A program made the translations under genes and the position numbers. A stretch of 64,000 nt of DNA, from contig NZ_FQWZ01000002.1 in assembly GCF_900129825.1 (NCBI RefSeq), positions 552,641 through 616,640 on the forward strand. Reading direction: 5' to 3'. The notes under the pieces were generated by a model, which worked only from the letters and a program-made list of their open reading frames with translations, did no database searches and had not been told where the DNA came from. The number at the start of each line of letters is the position of its first letter. Position 1 is the first letter of the stretch. Source of the stretch: Hydrocarboniphaga daqingensis. Its GTDB lineage: Bacteria > Pseudomonadota > Gammaproteobacteria > Nevskiales > Nevskiaceae. Shown here in pieces: positions 28,935 through 36,300 of this stretch.

Positions 28935-28950
28935 CTACCCGCACGGGTAG
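28935..28950. promoter_or_regulatory. CTACCC-N4-GGGTAG palindrome (copy 2)
   Basis: CTACCCG-CA-CGGGTAG is a perfect 16-bp palindrome 20 bp after the second DUF1329 stop and 145 bp before the 29096 gene. Flanking CGATCGCGAT and ATCACGATCG extend it imperfectly to about 46 bp. It could be an operator for the downstream operon or the terminator of the upstream one; its similarity to the 19973 site favours an operator. Confidence 0.5.
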
Positions 28951-29048
28951 CGGAATCACGATCGACGCAGTCGTAGTCTCGTAGCCGATGTCATCAGCCC
29001 GTCGGACATAGAACGGGCGAAAACGATCATGCGAGCAGGAGAGACAAC

Positions 29049-29099
29049 ATGAGCGGCAGCGCCATGCTTCGGCGAGCCGGGCACAGGGAGGTCCAATGA
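29049..29099 (+). CDS. Possible 16-codon leader peptide
   Basis: ATG 29049 follows AGGAGAGACAAC, a good ribosome site, and encodes 16 residues (MSGSAMLRRAGHREVQ). Its TGA overlaps the ATG of the next gene (ATGA), the usual arrangement for translational coupling. It may be a real leader or a chance frame; there is no homology to judge by. Confidence 0.3.
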   Translation: MSGSAMLRRAGHREVQ

Positions 29100-29935
29100 G
29101 CCGCCTGCTGCAATGCTACGACGCTGGCAACGGCGCCCAACTGCTGTGGATCGAGGCGCAGGACTATGCCGCGCAGCTGCTCTGCGGTGGCACTCCACCA
29201 TGGACGGATGCGGCATCGGCGCTGGCGTATCTGAACAAAGTGCAGGGCCTGATCCGCAGCGACGTGATCGTGCTGCCGGTCGCTACCATCATCGCCGCCT
29301 GGCTCGAACACCACGCCGATCTGCGCGCCGCCATCGCCACCAAGACGCGGCTGCTGTCCCCGCTGAAGATCGTGCTCGGCGATTCCGCGCTGCGCACGCA
29401 CTTGAACCAGATTGCCCAGGGCTTGCGCGCCAGTCATCGCGAGCGGCCGCTGGTGCTGTCGGTGCCGTCGCCTCGGCATTGGCCTGCGTTGGCTTACGCA
29501 CAAGCTTTTGTGGATGCAACATCGCCCGTGGTCGAAGCGGACGATGCGGATGCTGCATCGGTCTATATCGCCGACTTCCTGCGCGGCTTCGGCGAGATCG
29601 ACATCGATGGCTTGTTGCTGCACGAGTCGACCGACAGCGTGCCGGCCAGTGATGAGGATCTGGCCTGCTATGGCGCCGTCGCCAATCTGGCGAGGCACTA
29701 CCGCTGGGCGCTGGTGCTGCAGCAACCGCGGGCCGGTGATTACGACGCCTCGACGATCGATCTGGTGCTGACGCCGCAGCCTCAGCGTGGTGCCGTGCGC
29801 GACATGCGCAGCGCCACACTCGACGCCACGTCCGTGCCGGTGGGACGGCATCTATTGATTCCGGCGCATGGCCTGTCGCCTGAGCGCGTGCTCGAAAGCC
29901 TGGCGGCGCTGCGCCACGACGGCGTGACCTGCTGA
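29096..29935 (+). CDS. Protein of unknown function, 279 residues
   Basis: I do not recognise this protein. It lacks a signal peptide or membrane segments, so it is cytoplasmic. It alternates short strands and helices (VIVLPVATIIAAW, ERPLVLSVPSPRHWP, DIDGLLLHE, RWALVLQQP, VGRHLLIPAHGLSPERVLE), a pattern compatible with a TIM-barrel of the URO-D/MetE-like type, though this is only a suggestion. The start has GGGAGG upstream. It is followed at 46 bp by the DUF3237 gene and then the esterase and SDRs, so it is probably an enzyme of the same pathway. Confidence 0.7.
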   Translation: MSRLLQCYDAGNGAQLLWIEAQDYAAQLLCGGTPPWTDAASALAYLNKVQGLIRSDVIVLPVATIIAAWLEHHADLRAAIATKTRLLSPLKIVLGDSALRTHLNQIAQGLRASHRERPLVLSVPSPRHWPALAYAQAFVDATSPVVEADDADAASVYIADFLRGFGEIDIDGLLLHESTDSVPASDEDLACYGAVANLARHYRWALVLQQPRAGDYDASTIDLVLTPQPQRGAVRDMRSATLDATSVPVGRHLLIPAHGLSPERVLESLAALRHDGVTC

Positions 29936-29981
29936 CCAAGCCCACAACCCATTCGATCCCCGCCATTTTCTGGAGCTGCCG

Positions 29982-30440
29982 ATGCTCGACTATCGCCTCG
30001 ATCACTTATTCACCTTTGTTGCCCAGTTGCAGCCGCCGCAGGTCTTGGGCGCGATGGCGACCGGCGTCCGCGTCAACTTCGCGATTGCCGGTGGCGACGT
30101 CAGCGGTCCGCGGCTGAAGGGGCGCCTGCTTGCCGTGGGTGCGGACTTCTTCAATCTGCAGACCGACGGCGTCGGTACGCTCGACGTTCGCGCCGCGATT
30201 GAAACCCACGACGGTGCCTTGATCGACGTGCGCTACCAGGGCGTCGGCGACTTGGGCGAAGACGGCCATGCGCGCTTCCTGCGCGGCGAGTTGCCGCCGA
30301 CCTTGGCGCTGCGCACGGCGCCGCGGATGGCGACCTCGCACCCGGATTATCTGTGGGCCAACCGACTGCAGTGCATCGGCATCGGCGAGGCGGATTTCTC
30401 CACGCTCAAGGTTCGCTACGACGTTTACTCGGTTCGCTGA
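29982..30440 (+). CDS. DUF3237 family protein
   Basis: The 152-residue protein matches DUF3237 along its length: FAIAGGDVSGPRLKGRLLAVGADF, then the DGVGTLDVRAAIET segment, then HPDYLWANRLQCIGIG and a final VRYDVYSV. The family is a small beta-barrel of unknown function that recurs in aromatic, steroid and lipid degradation clusters. Its position between an unknown enzyme and an esterase, with short spacers on the same strand, places it in the same operon. Ligand binding or isomerisation is possible, not shown. Confidence 0.82.
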   Translation: MLDYRLDHLFTFVAQLQPPQVLGAMATGVRVNFAIAGGDVSGPRLKGRLLAVGADFFNLQTDGVGTLDVRAAIETHDGALIDVRYQGVGDLGEDGHARFLRGELPPTLALRTAPRMATSHPDYLWANRLQCIGIGEADFSTLKVRYDVYSVR

Positions 30441-30466
30441 AGCAGCACGACAACGAAGGACATCTC

Positions 30467-31426
30467 ATGACATCGACTTCTCAAGCAGCGTCTACCCGCA
30501 GCCTCGACGCCAGTGCGCGTCAGGTACTCGACTTGATGGCCAACTCCGGTCATCCGGCGATCGAAGACCTACCGGTTCCCGAAGCGCGCGTTGCGGCGCG
30601 CATGGGCTTCATTGCGATGCAGGCCCCCAAGGTCGAGGTGCGCGAGGTCCGAGACCTGCAGGTGCAAGGCGCGGACGGCATGCTGCCGGCGCGCTTGTAT
30701 CGCCCCGGCGACGCCGCGATTCAGCCGGCGCTGATCTACTTCCACGGCGGCGGATTCACGATCGGTGATCTGGAGCTGTATGACGCGTTCTGCCGGCGCA
30801 TCGCCGTGGCATCGAACTGCGCGGTGCTGTCGGTCGATTATCGCCTCGGGCCGGAACACCGTTTTCCGGCTGCGGCCGACGACTGCATTGCCGCCACGCA
30901 GTGGGTTGCTGCTCACGCGGCATCGCTGGGCCTAGACGCGGCGCGCCTGGCGGTCGGTGGCGATTCGGCCGGCGGCAATCTGGCGGCAGTGACGACCTTG
31001 GCGCTGCGTGGCCAGCTGTCGATTGCGCATCAGCTGCTGATCTGCCCGCTGACCGCATTCGACTCGACCACCGAGAGCTTCCGCCGCTGTGCCGAAGGCT
31101 ACTTCCTGACGGCCAAGCTGATGAGCTACTTCGGCGGCCATTACCTCAATGGTGAGCAGGATCTGCAGAACTGGCGCTGCGCGCCGATCCGTGCCGAGCG
31201 TCTCGACGGACTGCCACCGGCCACCGTGCTGATCGCCGGCTTCGATCCGCTGCGTGATGAGGGCGAGGCGTATGCGCAGCGGCTCGAAGCGTCCGGTGTG
31301 CCGGTCAAGCTGATCGAATATCCCGGCCAGTTCCATGACTTTCAGCTGGTCGACGGCCTGATCCCGCAGGCGATCACGGCCGTCGATGATCTGGCTGCCG
31401 CTCTGCGTCGCGCGCTGCATCGCTAG
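30467..31426 (+). CDS. HSL-family alpha/beta hydrolase (esterase)
   Basis: This 319-residue esterase is of the hormone-sensitive lipase family (bacterial family IV). HGGGFTIGD is at 93-101 and the nucleophile S167 is in GGDSAGGNLA. The acid is in AGFDPLRDEGEAY and the catalytic His is in GQFHDF. It hydrolyses short-chain esters or lactones. ATG 30467 has GAAGGA upstream; a longer in-frame start would overlap the DUF3237 gene heavily. The gap to the next gene is tiny, so it is operon-coupled. Confidence 0.9.
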   Translation: MTSTSQAASTRSLDASARQVLDLMANSGHPAIEDLPVPEARVAARMGFIAMQAPKVEVREVRDLQVQGADGMLPARLYRPGDAAIQPALIYFHGGGFTIGDLELYDAFCRRIAVASNCAVLSVDYRLGPEHRFPAAADDCIAATQWVAAHAASLGLDAARLAVGGDSAGGNLAAVTTLALRGQLSIAHQLLICPLTAFDSTTESFRRCAEGYFLTAKLMSYFGGHYLNGEQDLQNWRCAPIRAERLDGLPPATVLIAGFDPLRDEGEAYAQRLEASGVPVKLIEYPGQFHDFQLVDGLIPQAITAVDDLAAALRRALHR

Positions 31427-31437
31427 TGGGAGCCGCC

Positions 31438-32256
31438 ATGAGTCCTGATCCACTGGCGGCATTCCGCCTCGACGGCAAAGTCGCGCTGATCACCGGCGCA
31501 GCACAGGGCCTCGGCGCCGAAATCGCGACAACGCTGGCGGGCGCCGGTGCGGCCGTGTTCGTCACCGACATCCAGGCCGATGCGATCGCCGCGCGTGCCG
31601 CAACGTTGCGCGGCGCTGGCGCACGCGCTGCCCACGCGGTGCACGACGTCACTCAAGAGTCGCACTGGGAATCGGCGATCGCCGCCGCGGTCACCGAGCT
31701 CGGCGGCATCGACATTCTGGTCAACAATGCGGGCGTCGAGGACATGGCGCTGCTGACCGATTGCGCACTGGCCGACTTCGAGCGCATCCAGCGGATCAAC
31801 GTCACTGGCACGTTCCTCGGACTGAAGCACGCGATCCGCTCGATGCGGCCCGGTGGCAGCAGCGGCCGTGGCGGGGCGATCGTCAATCTGTCGTCGCTCG
31901 CGGCAATGCTGGGCGTTACGGGCTTGTCGGCGTACTGCGCCAGCAAAGGCGCGGTGCGCTCGCTGACCAAGGCCGCGGCGATCGAGTGCGCGCAACTGGG
32001 CATGGGTATCCGCGTCAACTCGGTCCATCCCGGTGTGATCCGCACGGCAATGGGCAACCACCTGCTCGATGGATTCGTCCGGCTGGGACTGGCGCCGGAT
32101 CTGGCCATGGCCGAAGCGGCGATGAACCAACTGCATCCGATGGGCATGGGCCAGCCGTCCGATGTTGCCAATGCGATTCTGTATCTGGTGTCCAACGCCG
32201 CGCGCTGGACCAACGGTGCCGAGATCGTGCTCGATGGAGGCGCCAATGCACAGTAA
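31438..32256 (+). CDS. Short-chain dehydrogenase/reductase
   Basis: This classical SDR of about 272 residues has the cofactor motif TGAAQGLGAE, NNAG in the DILVNNAGVED segment and YCASKGAVRSL with the catalytic Tyr and Lys. The aspartate in VTDIQADA suggests a preference for NAD. It would oxidise or reduce a hydroxyl/keto group of the pathway intermediate. A GTG at 31426, directly overlapping the esterase stop, is an alternative start, but ATG 31438 has GGGAG just upstream. It overlaps the next SDR gene by 11 bases. Confidence 0.88.
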   Translation: MSPDPLAAFRLDGKVALITGAAQGLGAEIATTLAGAGAAVFVTDIQADAIAARAATLRGAGARAAHAVHDVTQESHWESAIAAAVTELGGIDILVNNAGVEDMALLTDCALADFERIQRINVTGTFLGLKHAIRSMRPGGSSGRGGAIVNLSSLAAMLGVTGLSAYCASKGAVRSLTKAAAIECAQLGMGIRVNSVHPGVIRTAMGNHLLDGFVRLGLAPDLAMAEAAMNQLHPMGMGQPSDVANAILYLVSNAARWTNGAEIVLDGGANAQ

Positions 32257-33028
32257 GCCGCGCGTCGGCCGCGTACAGGATCGCGTTGCCCTGATCACCG
32301 GCGGTGCACGCGGGCTGGGCTATGCCGCGGCCGAAGCGCTGATCGCCGAAGGCGCCCGCGTGATGATCACCGACCTGAAAGCCGGCGATGTCGAAGCGGC
32401 CGTCGCACAGCTCGGGCCTTCGGCTGCCGGACGGGTGCAGGATGTGACCGAGCGTGCCAGTTGGCCGCGCGTGTTCGACGCGGTGCTCGCGCGCTTTGGT
32501 CGCGTCGACATCGTCGTCAACAACGCCGGCGTCGCGAATCTGGCCAGTATCGAGCAGATATCCGACGCCGACTGGGCTCGCACGATCGATATCAATCTGA
32601 ATGCGGTCTACCTCGGCACCCAAGCGGCGGTCGAGCGGATGAAGCACAGCGGTGGCGGCAGCATCGTCAACATCGCATCGATCGAAGGCCTGGTCGGCGA
32701 AGCGGCGCTGCCGGCCTACAACGCCAGCAAAGGTGCGGTGCGCTTGCTCAGCAAGTCGACCGCGATTCACTGCGCGCGCAGCGGCTACGGCATTCGCGTC
32801 AACAGCGTCTGCCCCGGCTTTGCCGAGACGCAGATGGTCAGCGGTGCGCTGGCCGCTCTGGAACCGGAGCAGGCGCAGCAGTTTGCTGCTGTAACGCTGC
32901 AGCGCATCCCGATGGGACGCTTCGCCAAACCCTCCGAAATCGCCGCCGTGGTGCTGTTCCTCGCATCCGACGACGCCAGCTATGTCACCGGCGCCGACTT
33001 TGTCGTCGACGGCGGTATGACGGCCTGA
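32246..33028 (+). CDS. Short-chain dehydrogenase/reductase (second)
   Basis: This SDR of 260 residues has TGGARGLGYAAAE for cofactor binding, VNNAGVANL, and YNASKGAVRLLSK with the catalytic Tyr and Lys. It ends in YVTGADFVVDGGMTA, usual for beta-ketoacyl-reductase-like and hydroxysteroid-dehydrogenase-like enzymes. ATG 32246 lies inside the end of the preceding SDR gene, with GGAGG five bases before it, so the two are translationally coupled. Two SDRs in tandem imply two successive or opposing carbonyl reactions. The substrate is unknown. Confidence 0.88.
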   Translation: MHSKPRVGRVQDRVALITGGARGLGYAAAEALIAEGARVMITDLKAGDVEAAVAQLGPSAAGRVQDVTERASWPRVFDAVLARFGRVDIVVNNAGVANLASIEQISDADWARTIDINLNAVYLGTQAAVERMKHSGGGSIVNIASIEGLVGEAALPAYNASKGAVRLLSKSTAIHCARSGYGIRVNSVCPGFAETQMVSGALAALEPEQAQQFAAVTLQRIPMGRFAKPSEIAAVVLFLASDDASYVTGADFVVDGGMTA

Positions 33029-33071
33029 AAGCCGAACCACAACCCCCACTCAGCAGGGAAGGATCAATACG

Positions 33072-34217
33072 ATGAGCACGAGCAAGAAGCCGGTCGTCAT
33101 CTACGGCGTCAACGGATATACCGGTCGTCTGGTGGCCGAATATCTGCGCGAATACCGGATGCCGTTCATTGCGGCGGGCCGCAGCGCCGCCCGCATCAAG
33201 GAAGTCCTCGACAAGGTGCCGGGCATCGAGAACGCCGATTACGAAATCGCCGAAGTCGAACACACCACCGAGGCGCTGACCGAGCTGCTCAAGGGCACCA
33301 AGGTGCTGTGCAACATGGTCGGCCCGTTCATGAAGTACGGCGGCGAAGCGGTTGAAGCCTGTCTTGCGGCCGGTGTGCATTACACCGATACCAACGGCGA
33401 GCAGAACTGGATGATGCACGCCGAGGCGACCTGGGGCGAACAGTTTGCCCAGCGCAATCTGTTGCTGGCGCCGGGCATCGCGCAGATGTACACCACCGGC
33501 GAGATCGCGGCCAATCTGTGCCTGGAAACGCCGGGCCTGGACACGCTCGACATTCTGGTGCTGTGGAAAGGCTTCCCGACGTACGCGTCGACGCAGACGA
33601 TCTTCAGCATCCTGACTGCCAACTTCTACTACTTGGACCAGAAGCAGTACGTGCAGTGGCCGGCAACGGCCAAGGCTGAAGTCATCGTGCCGGGCCAACA
33701 TGCCACGGCGATGGCGCTGCCCTGGGGCGGCACTGCGCATCCGGTCTGGTTCAAGAACGATCCGCGCGTGGCCTCGTGCAAGGCGATGGGCGGCGTGTTC
33801 GAGCGCACGGTGATGGAAGGCGTCGTGCAGATCGCCGCCGTCGTCGAAGAAAAGATCAAGCCGATGCCGAAGGCCGAAGCCGAGAAGGCGCTGTCGGACA
33901 TGGCCGCGAGCCTGCAGGCCGGCATGCCGCCGCGCGAGAACACGCGCATCAACACGTCGGTCGACTCGGTGCACGCCAGCGGCCCGGCGGGTCACGCGCA
34001 TTGCGTGATCCACGGCATCTGCAACTACAAGCAGACCGGTCTGCTCCAGGCCTACGTCGCCTACCATCTGGTGCAGGCGCCGCCGAAGCGTTACGGCTTT
34101 GCTTCCGGTTGCCAGGCTTTCGGCCATCGTGAGCTGCTTGGCGTGCTGCAGAACTTTGGGCTGGTCAGCGATCCGGTGCTGACGGTCAACGCCAGGAGCG
34201 TGCGTCATGGCGGATGA
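33072..34217 (+). CDS. Saccharopine-dehydrogenase-like NAD(P)-binding protein (DUF5938-like)
   Basis: The protein has 381 residues and starts with a Rossmann fold, VVIYGVNGYTGRLVAEYL, of the saccharopine dehydrogenase / trans-acting enoyl reductase type. This is followed by VLCNMVGPFMKYGGEAVEACL and HYTDTNGEQNWM, common to that family. The middle and C-terminal parts resemble DUF5938. It is not a lysine-pathway enzyme by context, since it sits among lipid-type catabolic genes; a reductase of a carbonyl or enoyl intermediate is more likely. Its last 11 bases overlap the start of the acetoacetyl-CoA synthetase gene. Confidence 0.8.
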   Translation: MSTSKKPVVIYGVNGYTGRLVAEYLREYRMPFIAAGRSAARIKEVLDKVPGIENADYEIAEVEHTTEALTELLKGTKVLCNMVGPFMKYGGEAVEACLAAGVHYTDTNGEQNWMMHAEATWGEQFAQRNLLLAPGIAQMYTTGEIAANLCLETPGLDTLDILVLWKGFPTYASTQTIFSILTANFYYLDQKQYVQWPATAKAEVIVPGQHATAMALPWGGTAHPVWFKNDPRVASCKAMGGVFERTVMEGVVQIAAVVEEKIKPMPKAEAEKALSDMAASLQAGMPPRENTRINTSVDSVHASGPAGHAHCVIHGICNYKQTGLLQAYVAYHLVQAPPKRYGFASGCQAFGHRELLGVLQNFGLVSDPVLTVNARSVRHGG

Positions 34218-36249
34218 TGCGCCTGCGTCGGCGCCGTCGCCCGGTGTGCGCGAAGGCCAGTGGCTCTGGTCGCCGCGTGCCGAGTTCGCTGCGGCGTCGA
34301 ACATTGCGCATTATCAGCGCTGGTTGAAGTCCGAGCGCGGGCTCGACCTGCCCGACTACAGCGCGCTGCATCAATGGTCGGTCACCGAGATCGCGCCGTT
34401 CTGGGCGTCGATCTGGGACTACTTCGATGTGCAGTCGGCCACGCCGTACGCGCGGGTGTTCGACGAGCGCAAGATGCCGGGCGCGCGGTGGTTCGAAGGC
34501 TCGCGCGTCAACTACGCTGAGCATCTGCTGCGCCACGAAGCGGTGGCTGCCGACGGTGAGGCGGCGTTTCATCACCTGACCGAGACACGGCCGCTGGCGC
34601 AGATGAGCTGGCAGCAGCTGGGCCGGCAGGTGCGCATCCTGGCGACGCAGCTGCGCGCGCTGGGCGTCGTGCCCGGTGATCGTGTCGTGTCGTATATGCC
34701 CAACGTCCCCGAGACGGCCGTCGCGATGATCGCCACGCTCGCCGTCGGCGGTGTGTGGTCGTCGGCGGCACCGGAGTTTGGCGTCAAGACGGTGATCGAC
34801 CGCTTCTCGCAGATCGCGCCGAAAGTGATGTTCGCCTGCGACGGCTACCGATTCGGTGGCAAGGATTTTTCGCGCGTCGACGAAGTCGCCGAGATCGCGT
34901 CGCGCTTGCCCAGCCTGGGCTGCATCGTCTGGCTGCCGTATCTGCAACCCGCATCGGGTGTGCCAGACAAGATCCCGCAGGCGCTGCTGTGGTCGACGCT
35001 GATGGATCAGCCGGACGTACCACGCGAGCAGTTCGTCTACGAGCGCGTGCCGTTCGATCATCCGATCTGGGTCGTGTTCTCGTCGGGCACGACCGGCTTG
35101 CCCAAGGCGATCGTCCACAGTCACGTCGGCGTGCTGGTCGAGCATCTGAAGCTGATGCACTTCCACTTGAACCTGCGGCCCGGCGCGCCGATGTTCTTCT
35201 ACAGCACGACCGGCTGGATGATGTGGAATCTGCTGATCGCCGCGTTGCTGACCGGCGGATCGGCCGTGCTGTATGACGGCAGCCCGATGCATCCGGGCCC
35301 GGACTTCCTGTGGCAGCTGGCAGCGCGCACGCGCTGCGTCAGTTTCGGTGCAAGCCCGACCTTCGTACAGATGATGGAGAAAGCCGGGCTCAAGCCGGGC
35401 AGCGACCATGATCTGTCGGCACTGGAATCGATCGTCGTCGCGGGCTCGCCATCGACGCCGGAAACCTTCGACTGGTTCTATCGCTGCGTGAAGCAGGATT
35501 TGTGGGTGACCTCGCAGTCGGGCGGCACCGAAATCTGCAGCGGCTTTGTTGGCGCGGTGCCAACCTTGCCGGTGTATGCCGGCGAGATCCAAGCGCTGAT
35601 GCTGGGCATGGACGTGCAGGCCTGGAACGACGACGGTGTCAGCGTCGTCGACGAAGTGGGCGAGTTGATGGTGATGAGTCCGTTTCCATCGATGCCGCTG
35701 TACTTCTGGAATGACGACGGCGATCAACGCTACCGCGACAGCTACTTTGCACATGCGCCGGGCGTCTGGCGGCACGGCGACTACATCAAGATCAACGCGC
35801 GCGGCGGCTGTTACATCTACGGTCGCAGCGATTCGACGCTGAACCGCTACGGCGTGCGCATCGGAACCGCCGAAATCTACCGTTGCGTCGAGCAACTGCC
35901 CGAAATTGCCGACAGCTTGATCGTCTGCTGCGAGCTTGCCGGTGGTCGCTACTTCATGCCGATGTTCCTGCAACTGCGCGCCGGGCATGTTCTCGACGAT
36001 GGCCTGCGCGAACGGATCAGCCGCAAGCTGCGCGCCGACTGCAGTCCGCGCCACGTGCCCGACCAGCTCTATGCGGTCGAGCTGATTCCGTACACGCTGA
36101 CCGGCAAGAAGATGGAGTTGCCAGTGCGCAAGATCCTGATGGGATGGCCGGTCGAAAAAGCAGTCAGCCGCGACGCGATGATGCAGCCGGCGGCGATCGA
36201 CTGGTTCATCGATTTCACACAGCGCAACAGCGAAATGCTCAAGGGCTGA
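34207..36249 (+). CDS. Acetoacetate-CoA ligase (acetoacetyl-CoA synthetase)
   Basis: This 680-residue adenylate-forming ligase activates acetoacetate or a related 3-keto acid with ATP and CoA. The ATP-binding motif is FSSGTTGLPKAIVHSH. Family signatures include TTGWMMWNLL, SQSGGTEICSGF and the C-terminal LTGKKMELPVRKIL, with the catalytic lysine. Its length is typical of AACS (about 650-680), longer than ordinary acetyl-CoA synthetases. The start codon lies within the previous gene, with AGGAG upstream. It is the last gene of the operon, facing the LuxR-type regulator. It implies that the pathway yields acetoacetate or a close analogue. Confidence 0.88.
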   Translation: MADDAPASAPSPGVREGQWLWSPRAEFAAASNIAHYQRWLKSERGLDLPDYSALHQWSVTEIAPFWASIWDYFDVQSATPYARVFDERKMPGARWFEGSRVNYAEHLLRHEAVAADGEAAFHHLTETRPLAQMSWQQLGRQVRILATQLRALGVVPGDRVVSYMPNVPETAVAMIATLAVGGVWSSAAPEFGVKTVIDRFSQIAPKVMFACDGYRFGGKDFSRVDEVAEIASRLPSLGCIVWLPYLQPASGVPDKIPQALLWSTLMDQPDVPREQFVYERVPFDHPIWVVFSSGTTGLPKAIVHSHVGVLVEHLKLMHFHLNLRPGAPMFFYSTTGWMMWNLLIAALLTGGSAVLYDGSPMHPGPDFLWQLAARTRCVSFGASPTFVQMMEKAGLKPGSDHDLSALESIVVAGSPSTPETFDWFYRCVKQDLWVTSQSGGTEICSGFVGAVPTLPVYAGEIQALMLGMDVQAWNDDGVSVVDEVGELMVMSPFPSMPLYFWNDDGDQRYRDSYFAHAPGVWRHGDYIKINARGGCYIYGRSDSTLNRYGVRIGTAEIYRCVEQLPEIADSLIVCCELAGGRYFMPMFLQLRAGHVLDDGLRERISRKLRADCSPRHVPDQLYAVELIPYTLTGKKMELPVRKILMGWPVEKAVSRDAMMQPAAIDWFIDFTQRNSEMLKG

Positions 36250-36255
36250 CGGACG

Positions 36256-36282
36256 ATCGGCACGGCGCGACGCCGTGCCGAT
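36256..36282. terminator. Bidirectional terminator-like hairpin
   Basis: ATCGGCACGGC and GCCGTGCCGAT form an 11-bp perfect stem with a 5-base loop. It sits 6 bp after the acetoacetyl-CoA synthetase stop and 19 bp from the convergent regulator stop. No clear U-tract is present, so it may serve both genes only partly. Confidence 0.6.
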
Positions 36283-36300
36283 ACGACGATTGATGCGGGC

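Noticed and set aside
31426-31428. GTG start for the first SDR overlapping the esterase stop
   Set aside because: ATG 31438 has GGGAG at a better distance; the GTG remains a minor alternative.
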